This document shows positions 11,724 to 22,775 of a DNA stretch of 64,000 nucleotides, piece after piece (position 1 is the first letter of the stretch; every line of letters begins with the position of its first letter). The notes under the pieces were generated by a model. That model did not search any database, was not told the DNA's origin, and saw nothing but the letters and a program-made list of their open reading frames with translations. Made by a program: the position numbers and the translations under genes. The stretch is from Paraphysoderma sedebokerense (Eukaryota > Blastocladiomycota > Physodermatomycetes > Physodermatales > Physodermataceae), in the NCBI GenBank assembly GCA_025602915.1, contig JAHLJZ010000092.1:1-64000 (forward strand). Reading direction: 5' to 3'.

Positions 11724-12062
11724 TTAGTTTTCACCGCGGTTGAGTCCAGGGAAACCATTAAAATTAGGGAATCCGGGAAAGTCTGGAAAGTTTGGGGGTG
11801 CAGCGCCGCCAGATGAAGCACATGAAGATGAAGTGGATCCTCCGAGACGAACGGTGAAACATCCATTTCCATCGTCAGTCACGGTAGGTGTACCGTCTCC
11901 ACAAATGGTACTGCTTGATGAACTACCGCCAGATCTCGAAGTGACTTCATAGCATCCGTTTCCGAGAGATTTAATTTGAGGGCGACCGGATCCGTCTTGG
12001 GGGAGGGCGGAAATGGTGGAAACCAAGGCAAGGAGGGCAAAGATAACGATTTTGTTGAACAT
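11724..12062 (-). CDS. family A small secreted protein, short form
   Basis: 112 residues, no intron. The signal peptide and core are nearly identical to those of the 10.1-kb member (SLGNGCYEVT ... DDGNGCFTVRLGGSTSS, four cysteines). The tail is reduced to about 20 residues of FP-containing sequence, showing that the tail, not the core, is the part that changes length. A TATA-like box lies near 12163. Confidence 0.75.
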   Translation of the reverse strand: MFNKIVIFALLALVSTISALPQDGSGRPQIKSLGNGCYEVTSRSGGSSSSSTICGDGTPTVTDDGNGCFTVRLGGSTSSSCASSGGAAPPNFPDFPGFPNFNGFPGLNRGEN

Positions 12063-13317
12063 CTTAGGAAGTGTTATAGTGGATTTTAAATGTGGAGAAG
12101 ATTAGTTGTGTATTTCCTTGAAAGGTGTATGGGGAATGATGTAAAGATTGAAGAAGAAGGCGCTTTTTATCTTGCCAGCTAGCAAAATAAGAACAGTCAC
12201 CAGCCACAGCACATGCAACTCGGATGCGTGATAAACATTACCAATCTTGCCTAAATCCGACATTGAGCCTAAATGGGAAGAAAGAGTGAAATTATTATGA
12301 CAAACAATCTATTTGCTGCCTCAATAACTGATTTTGACTGTTGTAGCTGATTTTTGGTGTTGAATTTAATGCACCGCGCTTGAGCGATAATTATTCCCTA
12401 ATTGCGCTTTTACAATACAACATCTCTAACGTGCGGTAGAAACAATGGCAAAACATTGTGGCAATTTGAGAGCCACATCTTTCATTCAAAAAATTTCATA
12501 CTTACTATCAATTCAATATCGGTACATTAAGTGTTGTCATGTGTTTCGCGCTGCATTACATTGAAGCAATTCACTATCGTGATCAATATTACCAAAGATA
12601 AAGTATATTTGAGGGAGCTACTATTTTTAGGATCAACGTTGAGGGTATTGATTACAGTCAATATTATGACTTGATGTTGTGAGTGAAATATCCGTGATTT
12701 GTTTAACCCACCGACGCGTTTTGGAAGGAAAAATTAAGGTAGTTTTTTTGGCAGAGTTTTGATGCTATTCTCTACAAACAAAACATATGACATTTCTCAA
12801 TAGAAAATTTCCTATCTCTATGTATAGGAAGACGGCATCCGATCTCGCTATTGTACATAGTATATAAGGAAGGCAGGGGATGATACTATTACCATTATAA
12901 CACCAAAGCTAACCTACTTATTTGATCATACTATTGATCTTTAGAAGTTGTAAGAAGTTTTAACTAAGTTGGTCAATCGACTCGGAAGTGCTTCCGATTT
13001 ACGAAGTACGATTATGAAGTCACTGTAACCGGGTCAGTGACCATCTAACCAAACAATTAGTGAACAACTCAATCAGTATTACATCAGGGTGGAGCTTCAT
13101 TCCGTTTTCCACCATTATGAAATTTGATTAAACACGTGAAACTTCAAAATAGCGTCGGCATTCCTATGACACCAACTGATCAATTGTGGTGACCGAATAT
13201 TGATCGTTTATTATATCAATATGTTACAATCATATATCAATAACTATCATACATAGAGACGTTTCAGATGCGCAATGATCGACAACAATATCATTAAGAG
13301 CCGTGATCATTAACAAT
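12063..13317. other. family A intergenic unit
   Basis: Contains the duplicated promoter block (about 12155-12240) matching those before the 10.1- and 13.3-kb genes. Further out the sequence is AT-rich with no ORF or element I can support. The region near 13200-13290 matches the 3' flank of the 10.1-kb gene. Confidence 0.5.
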
Positions 13318-13779
13318 TTAGTTTTTATCACTGTCGAAATCAGCGACACCATCTAAATCTGGAAACTTTGGGGAGTCATTAAATGGAAATCCAGCAAAGT
13401 CTGGTACAGTGCTTGGAGTTCTAGGAAACTTTGGTGGTGCCTTTGGAGTTCCAGGAAATTTTTGTGGCGCTTTTGGACTTTTAGGGAATTTTGGTGCAGC
13501 GCCTGGAAAATCTGGTGCAGGGCTGCCAGATGAAGCACATTGAGATGAAGTGGACCCCCCAAGACGCACGGTGAAACATCCATTTCCATCGTCAGTCACG
13601 GTAGGTGTTCCTTCACCACAAACGTTAGTGGTTGATGTACTGCCACCGGAATTCAAAGTTACTTTATAGCACCCGTTTCCGAGAGATTCGATTTGAGGGC
13701 GAGCGGATCCGTTTTGGGGGAGGGCGGAAATGGTGGAAACCAAGGCAAGGAGGGCAAAGATAGCGATTTTGTTAAACAT
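13318..13779 (-). CDS. family A small secreted protein, Lys/Pro-rich tail
   Basis: 153 residues, no intron. The signal peptide is near identical to those of the two neighbours. The core has SLGNGCYKVTL, NVCGEGTPTV and DDGNGCFTVRLGGS with four cysteines. The tail, from about residue 88, is a KFP/KAP/TP repeat followed by an acidic end. It is the third copy of a tandem array with units of about 1.6 kb. No catalytic motif is visible. Confidence 0.75.
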   Translation of the reverse strand: MFNKIAIFALLALVSTISALPQNGSARPQIESLGNGCYKVTLNSGGSTSTTNVCGEGTPTVTDDGNGCFTVRLGGSTSSQCASSGSPAPDFPGAAPKFPKSPKAPQKFPGTPKAPPKFPRTPSTVPDFAGFPFNDSPKFPDLDGVADFDSDKN

Positions 13780-14717
13780 TTTGGGTAGTGATAAAGTAGA
13801 ACTTTGGTATACAGAATAAATGTCAATTTCGGTTCTTCCTAGAGAGTGGGATATTAATCTTGAAGAAGGAACAGCTGCCTTTTATGGTGGTGGCCAGCAG
13901 AACAAGAATAATCACCGGCCACAGCAAATGCAAGCAGACAAGTTAACAGACATGACAAATCTAGTCTAATTTTGACTTTGGAACCTAATTGAGAAGAAAC
14001 ATCAAAATTATCATGACAAATAGTCTATTAGCTGCCTCGATTACAGAATTTGGCAAATGTAGCTGATTTTTGGTGTTGAATCATTGCATAACGTGGAAGT
14101 CAGTAACGCCAATTGATTGTTGCCTAATTGCGACGCTTAGAATACAGAACCATCAACGAGCGGTAGAAAAAATTGCAAATTGAGTATTGGCACATATCAG
14201 CCACTTTTTTTCAGTTAGACAATTTTACAGAGGAATGAATTCAATATTGGTATTATTAAACGCCGTCATAGGCTTCGCATGGCTTTACATTGAAAAGCTG
14301 AAGCAAGTCAGTATCGTAACCAATATGGAGCATATTTGAAAGTGATATTTATAGATTTAACGTTGAGAGCATTTCCTACAGTCAATTAGTATTAGTAATC
14401 GTGGAAATGGAAAACTAGAAGTAACTGAGTTTGGGAATTCCGAGGAAACACTTGGATTTGCTGGCAAAAAAATTCATCGCAGGAGATGTTTATCAAAGCA
14501 TGTACACAAGGGTGAGGCAACTTAATATCGTTATATGAATATGTTACACTATTTAAACAAAGTTAACTTATAATAAATGAGGTAATATTACTAAGAAATA
14601 TTAACAGGGTAAGTATTGTGTATATTTACAAGTTAATTTACGCCATCGAAAGCAGAATACAAATTCTTGGAGTTCAATCTTAGCATTTCTGACTACAGCA
14701 CCCGCTTGTTGAATGTC
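13780..14717. other. intergenic, array edge
   Basis: Holds the third copy of the family A promoter block (TATA-like CATAAAAGG near 13880, then a CACCGGCCACAGCA motif) and the 3' flank of the second expansin-like gene. No further gene is seen. Confidence 0.5.
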
Positions 14718-15881
14718 TCAATATTCTTTAATCCCAACCCCAACCGAACAATCAACCGGTTTGAACTCCATATGAATGATTCCATCACCCACATTTGCAA
14801 TGGATCTGAATGCGTCGACATTTAAATCAAAATGATTCAGGCCGCGACTTGTTTCTCCACATGGATTTTGGTTACCTTTATCGGTATTAATCTTGTGATT
14901 GTGAGGACAAGCTATGAGTAAAAAGCAATCAGTTTAATAATTTAGCACGTAATTCACACTAAAATAAAATATATTGTTATACCATCTGCAATTTTGACGA
15001 CGACAGATTTGTTTGGAGCATAACAACTACTTTTATCGTTTTTGTTGCGCTGATCATACCTACAGTCGGTAATATATGTTATAGTTAGAATAGAGCTTCA
15101 TTGCCAATCGAAATTTGCAATGTAGGAAATGGAAAAACCACGCACCACATAAACTTTGAAACACAGCGAATTTCATAGCAGCTCCCGCAAGACAACTGAT
15201 TTTCGCATAGCGGAGCGTGAGAGGAATCATATGGGTTGGGAATACATGCTGGGCCCTTATACTCAGGAGACAAATCACTTATCGCACCAAAAAATGCCGT
15301 TCCGGGATATCCACCTCGACAAGAAAGATTGTTGTAATCTGTCGCAGGCTCACCGGGACCGGGATAAAAGGAAGCTATCGTAGATCCGTATTAATAAAAA
15401 ACCGAAAATTTGAAATCAAAATTTAGCCGTTACCTCGTCCTGATGTAAAACCTCCAGTAGTGACGTTACTTCTTCCTCCTCCATTGGATGGAGGCTGACC
15501 GCCTTTGGTACTCCCACCCGATTGAATCAAGCAAGTTTGACCATTTTCATATCCGAATTGTCGCCCATCAGTACCAGTCTGCGTAGGGACATTACTCTGA
15601 CAAGTAGGGAACGTTTCACCGGGAAAGCGCGTCCCAGCATCCTGCTTTGCAGTTGATTGCCTGCTCTCTTCGATCAGGCATGATTGTCCGTTTTCCCACC
15701 CAAATTTTCGTCCATCGGTGCCAGTCCTTGTAACAACATTTGTTGCACAAGTTGGAAAAGTTTCTCCGGCATATCGTGCACTGCCGGTAGGATTGTAGTA
15801 ACCCTGGGGCGAACTGTTAACGAGGTAGGAGCAGTGTAGCGAAACAAAACTCAAAATAATAAGAAATAATTTAACAGCCAT
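14718..15881 (-). CDS. expansin-like secreted protein with two CBM10-like repeats
   Basis: Four exons (15881-15434, 15374-15146, 15059-14983, 14911-14718) close in phase to about 315 residues. A signal peptide starts at the second ATG of the frame, chosen because it gives a standard signal peptide (MAVKLFLIILSFVSLHC). Two CBM10/dockerin-like repeats follow (YAGETFPTC and FPGETFPTC types), a short Gly-rich linker, then the double-psi beta-barrel domain with LSCRGGYPGTAFF, CGSCYEIRCVSKFMW and SSCYAPNKSVVVKIADG. Compared with the 8.5-kb paralogue it has one repeat fewer, lacks the GGQN linker, and carries one additional intron inside the barrel between the W and Y of FMW-YDQ. The other splice sites are conserved. 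TATATAAAT lies about 60 bp upstream. Confidence 0.8.
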
Positions 15882-17342
15882 TACTGAAGAATAATATGTC
15901 AAAATAAATTATTTCAATGCTGGGTACCGTCCGGTGATTTATATATCCTGTACGTTCAGTACAAGTTTCTTTAAGCTCCTTGGAAACCACCAGAACGACA
16001 ATAGACTTCATTATCAACATTCAACGCGCTGAATTTGCTTTTCACAAATCTTGCTAATTGAATGCGTCGGTCACCTAGCTAAAAGCGTTGCGGGGGGCTG
16101 ATGAAATCATTCGCATTAATTACTTTTCCATTCATTTCGAGTGATGATGGAATAGTTCTAAATAAACTTAAGCAGTATTTTGATAGATTTATGAAATGCT
16201 TATAACAGCATCTGATAATCATGTCGGAAAATCAATTATGCCGAATTTCAATTAAGTTGCGTGGTAACTGAACCTGCAGAAGCCAAACAGCATCTCACAT
16301 GACCTGCTTTAATTGTTTCATCTAATGTGGCAGTGTCACGAGTGCTATTATAAATAGTTTAACCGTTAACGTAAAGCAGCTGTAATTGGAAATAATTAAC
16401 ATTAGATGGATTTGCTAATTTGTAGATATTATCTTGCAGTCTTGCATAATCTTGGAACACTTTCCCGAAAGGCGTACGGCCGAGATATTATTTATAATCG
16501 TTCATCACCTTGACAGACTAGATCTTATTAGCTAACCATTTGTAGCGTAAACATTTTCTTCAGCGCCTCTCCGTCCATCGTACCATAACCTTAATCTTTC
16601 AAACTGCAGGAATCGGTGTTGTCGCAGATGATTGGAAAGTTGAATAGCTTAAAAAGGAGCGGAAGTCTTACCAAACACCTGCTATCACCTTCGGCCACAC
16701 TAGTCTCTACATCTTCATCCACAATTAATTCATTATATAAGCAAATGTAAATAAATTGTACAGAGTAGCCCGCATTAGCGAATTTGCCATGTGCAAGAAT
16801 GATGCGTATTCCACATCTTTCAAGCCTTATTACTGATGTCTGGGGAGTATTAACAAACATTCGGAAAACGCACAAAATCGGTTTACAGTATTAGGTGTTC
16901 CCATCCATATGCTTCACCAGCCTTCGCACAATAAAAAACGAAACCAAACTTCCATTCTATTGTTTAATATTGGAGGGATTCCGTGTTGATTTACAATGTA
17001 TTGGTGACTGTCTTTATAACCTATCATTGGCATAAATTCCGACTTTCGGAGACCGAATAACTGGCAAAGCATACCAGGATGAATGCTGGGACAATGGTGT
17101 AACATCCAGAAAAAATTGAGTCAAACTGTATTAATAGTTGGGTAGGAACAATTATATTTGACAAATTCAATATTTGAAAATACAAATTGTACTATCGTAA
17201 GGGAGCTTATTTATTCGCCAACAGCTGTACAGTTGATTCTTGCGCATCTGAGGATAATTTACATATTCATAGATATATTTTACAATTTGAGACAACCGAG
17301 CCAGCTGGTTGCCGATAGAGATTTTCAAATGTAGCCGCTTGC
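15882..17342. other. intergenic, no supported gene
   Basis: An AT-rich spacer between the second expansin-like gene and the interrupted family A copy. The ORFs at 16875-16591 and 17105-16914 have no recognisable features. Nothing repetitive was noticed. Confidence 0.45.
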
Positions 17343-18077
17343 CTACTTCCGTGAACGCCGGATTTTCTTTGACATACCGTAGGTTCCACCCTCTGGTACA
17401 TCCGGTTTCTTCGGTGTTTTGTTGTCGGATATTTCCATGTTGGGGATATCAATATTCGGAATGTCAATTTTTGGCATTTCAATCTTTGGCATCTCGATGT
17501 TCGGCATTTCAAATTTTGGGATATCAATTTTAGGAATATCAATTTTTGGCATTTCGATCTTGGGCAATGCAAATTTTGGAACGTCTGCATTGGGGATTTC
17601 GGGTCTCTTTGGATAATTCGGCGTTCCTGGTGTTCCTTCTTTCCCATCACAATCAGACTGATCGCCAGAACCGGCATCAGGTTTCCCAGGTTTAGTATCA
17701 TCACCAGTTCCGGGTTGACCATTATCACCTTTTCCAGGCTGGCCATTTTTACCATCTTGGCCGGGCTGTCCGATCTGGCCATTGGATCCATTGTTGACGT
17801 CCAATCCACCGCCGCTAGATCCACATGATGAAGCATGGGATCCGCCTAAAGTCACAGCATAACACCCATTTCCTTTATCGGTCACTTGTGGTTCCCCTTG
17901 ACCGCATACCACATTTTTGGAAGAATACCCATCCGAACTGAAACTGACTTCGTAGCATCCGTTTCCGGTGGGTTTGATTTGTGGTTTACCCCCTGAGCCT
18001 GATCCGTTTTGAGGAAGTGCGAAGCCATTGCCGGCGAAAGCGAGGAGAACGAAAATTTATTTTTTGGTTGTTGACAT
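17343..18077 (-). pseudogene. family A member with an in-frame stop in the signal peptide
   Basis: An open frame with a family A core (GKPQIKPTGNGCYEVSF ... VCGQGEPQVTDKGNGCYAVTLGGS, four cysteines), a GQPGxDGxxGQPG collagen-like spacer and a tail with five-residue periodicity (PK-I-D/E-I/M) ending in basic RSRK. It is the closest paralogue of the 19.0-kb gene. The expected start at 18077 is followed by TAA at codon 7 (18059-18057), replacing what looks like Lys in the n-region of the signal peptide. The first ATG after the stop in this frame (17912) lies inside the core and would lose both the signal peptide and the first cysteine. The rest of the frame is intact, so this is a very recent pseudogene, a read-through case or a base-call error. 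Confidence 0.65.
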
Positions 18078-19016
18078 GATTGTGAGAGTATGCAAATTGT
18101 TGTAAGAAAAGAAAGAAATATCTTAGTTTCTGAGCTACAAAAGGATTTTCATTCGTTTTTATACTGCTCTACGAGTACCTATTAATAGCTTGAGTGTTCG
18201 CTTTGGTGCCAATAAGCTGGTTCATACAATTTTGCTGACGACTTAACTCCACTGCTGATAATACGCCTGTAAGTTTGAATAGCGCTGAGCCACTATTCAT
18301 CGCAACGGTATGTGCATTGATCATGAGAGAAATTGCTTGATATACTTAAACTTTGAATTTACAGTAGATACTGAAGCGCACTAATTGTTTTTCTTCGGAC
18401 TAATAGAAAATTCTGCTTTGCAAACCGTTGCACACCGCAATTTGTCAAATGATTACCATAGCGACTTGCTAATATGGTGGAAGTCCCAGCCATACAATAA
18501 TAGGGATTTGTGTTAAGAGAAATCGATTCATTATTCCATAATGGGAGTTAACACACTGGCAGCCAGCTAATTCAACGCATTCTGAACTTTGAGGTCCGAT
18601 GTATTCGCTGTGGAAGTAAGAAAACTGTTCATGAATTTATCCTGTGATGTCACTTGCGTTCATCTCGGTCTCGTTATAATAGGAAGTGCAGTTGTGTCAT
18701 GACATTCTAGATTTATTCCACTAATATTAACAGAGCAGGAACAATTGATTTGATATATGAAGACTACTGGAATCTCTTTTTCAGAATGAAAAAAAAATAG
18801 GCGTAAATATTTCACAACCACTTGCTTCTCTTCACACAACACCATTACGTTATAACGTGGAAAATGTATAGATGGTTAACTAAAAACGCGAATTTATTCA
18901 ACGGTTCATTTTCTTTGTATTTACAAGTAATAAAAACGGTACAATTAATTATCTTTGGAAAACGTATTAATTGACTGACCAGGTATTCGAATTGCAATAG
19001 TTCAGAATACGAAAAT
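18078..19016. other. intergenic between family A members
   Basis: A TATAAAAA-like box near 18157 belongs to the interrupted copy. The remainder is AT-rich with no supported ORF. Confidence 0.45.
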
Positions 19017-19844
19017 TTAGATTCTAGAACGGCGAAATCTTCGAACTTTACCTGGCTTAGAGGAGTTGGGCATATCGGGCATGGCAGGCATATCAAATTT
19101 TGGTATATCGATTTTGGGCATCGGGGGCATAGGTGGCATAGGTGGCATAGGTGGCATAGGTGGCATAGGTGGCATGTTCGGCATATTGGGCATACCCGGC
19201 ATATTGGGCATACCCGGCATATTGGGCATACCTGGCATGTTGGGGAATTTTGGCATGTTCGGGAAATTCGGCATGCCAGCACCACCTCCAGGCATGTTAG
19301 GGAAATTTGGCTTTTTCGGAATATTTGGCATTTTTGGGATAGTTGGCATTCCCGGAGGATTGGGGGCTCCGTCACCAGTACCACCTCCAGGCGGTTTTGG
19401 AGTTTCGTCACCGTTTCCAGGCGGTTTGGGCGACTCGGATCCACCATCTTGGCCTGGTGGACCGTCAGAGCCATTTTGACCACCATCAGATCCGGGTCGT
19501 CCACCAGGCTGACCGTTGCTACCGTCTTGACCATTCGGACGGTCGGCTCCATTGTTTACATCCAACCCCCCGCCCCCACTAGAACCACATGATGAAGCCT
19601 GGGATCCGCCTAAAGTCACAGAGTAGCATCCGTTTCCTTTATCGGTCACTTGAGGTTCCCCTTGACCACACACAATATTCTTAGAAGAGTAACCATCCGA
19701 ACTGAAACTAACTTCGTAGCATCCATTTCCGGTGGGTTTAATTTGTGGTTTACCCCCTGAGCCTGATCCGCCTTGAGGTAATGCAGTGGCAGTGGTAGAT
19801 ATAAAAGCGATGATTGCAAGCGCCAATGGTTTTGTCATAAACAT
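19017..19844 (-). CDS. family A secreted protein with collagen-like spacer and Met-Pro repeat tail
   Basis: 275 residues, no intron, the longest intact member of the minus-strand array. Signal peptide to about residue 22, then the core (KPTGNGCYEVSFSS ... IVCGQGEPQVTDKGNGCYSVTLGGS, four cysteines). A Gly/Pro/Asp/Asn-rich spacer follows (about 95-165), then a Met/Pro tail made of PNMPGM and PPM units (about 170-250), with a strongly basic terminus (KVRRFRRSRI). The tail probably adopts an extended polyproline-like structure; the basic end could bind acidic wall polymers. Both are inference. TATAAAAG lies near 19910. Confidence 0.75.
   Translation of the reverse strand: MFMTKPLALAIIAFISTTATALPQGGSGSGGKPQIKPTGNGCYEVSFSSDGYSSKNIVCGQGEPQVTDKGNGCYSVTLGGSQASSCGSSGGGGLDVNNGADRPNGQDGSNGQPGGRPGSDGGQNGSDGPPGQDGGSESPKPPGNGDETPKPPGGGTGDGAPNPPGMPTIPKMPNIPKKPNFPNMPGGGAGMPNFPNMPKFPNMPGMPNMPGMPNMPGMPNMPNMPPMPPMPPMPPMPPMPPMPKIDIPKFDMPAMPDMPNSSKPGKVRRFRRSRI
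19095..19345 (-). repeat. Met-Pro coding minisatellite
   Basis: Short tandem units of 9 and 18 bp (GGCATAGGTGGCATAGGT and GGCATACCCGGCATATTG types on the plus strand) code the PPM and PNMPGM runs of the family A protein. Such arrays change copy number easily, explaining why tails differ in length between paralogues. Confidence 0.8.
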
Positions 19845-21121
19845 ATTGAAATGGTCAAGTATTGTGATGTAATTGAAATAGCCTACTCAAGGAAGATTCT
19901 CTTTCCCTTTTATACCTGGAACTTCTGTACTAGGAGTATCTTTGTCAGGCATCAATCTATTTTAGATCATCAGCATGCACTCCTCATTTAATTAGTTTAT
20001 TCGAACATTAGCTATCGGTCTCTATAATGCCAAGTTTTTACAATGTCTTCACCCGCAAGTCCGAGTTTAGAACTCACTCTAAAAACAATTAACGCGCCAC
20101 TTCAACCTTGGGAAGTATTGTGATTGGAAGATTAAGACTGCCGGTTAAACCGGACACCGAAAGGAGAGTATTGCCTCGGAAGTTGGAGCTCAACTCCAGC
20201 ATATCTTTATTTTTAAAAGTAAGCAACATTTGTCACCTTATTTTCCCGTGAAAGCGGACACAGGTTAAGTGGTTGTTGAAATTTTGTTTGTTACTCCGCC
20301 ACCGGCCAAATTATCAAAATGGTGCTTATAACTATTATTGGACTGTGCACTTCATTTGTACAAATTAATGCTATTTTGCTGATAATAGTGAAGGCTCAAA
20401 AGATTGTGGCATGCACCAGGGCATATGCTTACCGGGATATATACAATAATACAACATGAACTTAATATACAAGACGATGTCACTCCACTGCCATCGCCAG
20501 ATCGGTCGTAATCGACGCAATATTCTAAATATTCGCCAAAACGCAGAAGGAGCATGCAAATTTGCAATTTCTTCGAGCTCGAAAAAGAATTTGCTGCTAG
20601 TTGCCTTAGATGATGCAAACATTCACCGTTGTGCTTGCATTTATGCTCTCCGTGAACATTATGGAGAAGAACTAATAATCAATGGGGTCGGAAACCTCAT
20701 TTTTCAGTACTACTTCAATTAAATTATTATCTAGAACCGGGAACGGATAATTCCAGGCTGTTATGTAAGTTCTTCTCTGTATAAGATCTGGAGAGCCACC
20801 AGAAAGAACGTCGCACTTACGGTGTGAATTGTGATAAATCCGCAGACGCAAACCAAAATCAAAATATATTTCAAAGAAATAGTATATGGCAATATATCTT
20901 AGATTTATGTTTAATTTTACTTTAGTTCAGGTTGAAATCACAATCTATCATGTTGCGGAAGGACAGAAATATTTAATTGATAATATGGTACATAAATTGC
21001 TATTTACAGGCCATTTTAATTATGCAACAGACGAACAGACTGATATTTGAAGTAATGGATTTATATGCCGATATATACGAGTGGGTTTCGAACTAATTGA
21101 ACATGTTGCAAAGTGATGAGG
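19845..21121. other. intergenic, no supported gene
   Basis: AT-rich spacer. An 89-codon plus-strand ORF at 20456-20722 and opposite ORFs over the same stretch have no signal peptide or recognisable motif. Nothing else was seen. Confidence 0.4.
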
Positions 21122-21586
21122 TTATGAAAAGGGGAGAATGTGAAATAAACGCGGAACTACCTGATTTAAGTTGCCACAATTACTACTACCGCCGCCAGTA
21201 CACTGTACAACTGCCACGACTCCGGGAATCTGACCAAGCGCACCTTCTTTGTCATCTTGTTTTTCTGCATCTGTGCCTCCGGTTTCATTAACACCAAGTC
21301 CGATATGCCCTTTCAACTCCCGGCCTAAACCAGCACTCCTGTCCAAGCAAACAGCGGAAGTATAATTGGCAGAGTCGTGGCACCCATTTCCGTTATTCTT
21401 CGGTTCAGGTTGACCATCTCCACACACGGTACTGTTAAACGATTTACTACTGTTAAAAAGTAAAACATCGACGCATTCGGCTTCGACGGTTTTGGTCTGT
21501 GGTTTTCCGTATGGAATTGCTCGAATTGAAGAAGAATAGAGGAGAATGATGAGAGCGAATGCAAATGGATACCATACACACGTCAT
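21122..21586 (-). CDS. diverged family A secreted protein
   Basis: 154 residues starting from the second ATG of the frame, which gives a proper signal peptide (TCVWYPFAFALIILLYSSS). The core is degenerate but still shows a VCGDGQPEPKNNGNGC-type segment, with additional cysteines towards the C-terminus. The tail lacks the Pro/Gly repeats of other members. An unannotated intron could shorten the C-terminus. Membership rests on the short motif and on its place in the array. Confidence 0.55.
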   Translation of the reverse strand: MTCVWYPFAFALIILLYSSSIRAIPYGKPQTKTVEAECVDVLLFNSSKSFNSTVCGDGQPEPKNNGNGCHDSANYTSAVCLDRSAGLGRELKGHIGLGVNETGGTDAEKQDDKEGALGQIPGVVAVVQCTGGGSSNCGNLNQVVPRLFHILPFS

Positions 21587-22775
21587 ATTGAGATGGTGCA
21601 GCGGCAACACTTAAATAGATGGAAACGGCATTCCTCTTCTTTATCTCTGCTTTTACGGTCTTCGACACTCATACTCTTCTCGTGCGCTCACACGGCTCAT
21701 TCAATGTCTATTGAACTTAGCTTCTTACTGTGCATATAGCATACATGTACTCGAAAGGGTATCTACTTAATATCTGACGACTGGTTACACCGGAGCCAGA
21801 CAGTATGGTTACGTGATGTTCGGAGATTTCGTACCTAATACTCTCAGATGTTATTTCTGGAATTAAGTTGCTGTTGTATTCCCCTTTGCCGCATCTGATG
21901 AAGAATCTGTGACCAGCTGTTTGTCGTTAAAATTTGCGAAGATTGTATCGTCAGCGGTGCTTCAGCACAACCTTTGCATCCATTTTTTCCGAACGGCTTG
22001 TTATGATTGTGCGGTCAGCTGGAAAAATTATGTGGAGCTAAAATCAGAAGAAGGATTGCTACACAGTGTACTCACTACTCCCTGTTATATGAATATCTGA
22101 GAGGAAGCACATTAGCTGAAATTTTAAGTTCAGACTGTATCCCCGTTTGAATGGAATTGTAGAGCTCCTCATAACCCTACAAGTTCAAAGATGGGCACAA
22201 TGATACAGCGCCATCGGTGGTTTGATTGAGGCAATCTCTTTTCTGACGAAGGCCCTACAGATAATATTGATTGACAGTAAAGTTATAAAACATTTTATTC
22301 TTTGTGTTCTTCAATTTGTATCATTGATAAAAAGTGAATGAGAGAATAATAACTGTCGATTTCTGAAGGTTAGTCCTACAGCATAAGAAGAGATAGATTC
22401 CAAGGGAAACGATATGCGAGAATTTCTTGAAATTTCCATCCACGGTGAGGCGCCTTTCATTTACACCGATTGTCTTTTCAATCCATTCAATTCCACTTTG
22501 TTGATTCTTATCCTAAAACGACAACATTCTCCAATTTCCACCACAGCAACTGTTATTCTATCTCTCTCGACATCTCCTGTTCCAGCTGTCTATATTTCAG
22601 TTTTCGGCCTTCAAACTCTCGGCATCTTAAACTCCACCAAATCACAGGAAACCTCGAATCTAAACGCTTCCTCCCCAACGTTCACAGATAACGAGACTTA
22701 AATATAACAAATACTACTCCCACAGCCAACTCAAATCAACAAATAGATTTTAACGAAAACAGAACTGCGGAAATA
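21587..22775. other. intergenic, divergent promoter region
   Basis: Lies between the diverged family A gene (minus) and PRP38 (plus), so it should hold both promoters. A 95-codon plus-strand ORF at 22414-22701 overlaps the likely PRP38 5' leader and looks like chance. Confidence 0.45.

Noticed and set aside
19066-19479. Plus-strand Gly/Ile-rich ORF opposite the Met-Pro tail
   Set aside because: Exact antisense of the PPM/PNMPGM minisatellite; the opposite frame has the signal peptide and family core.
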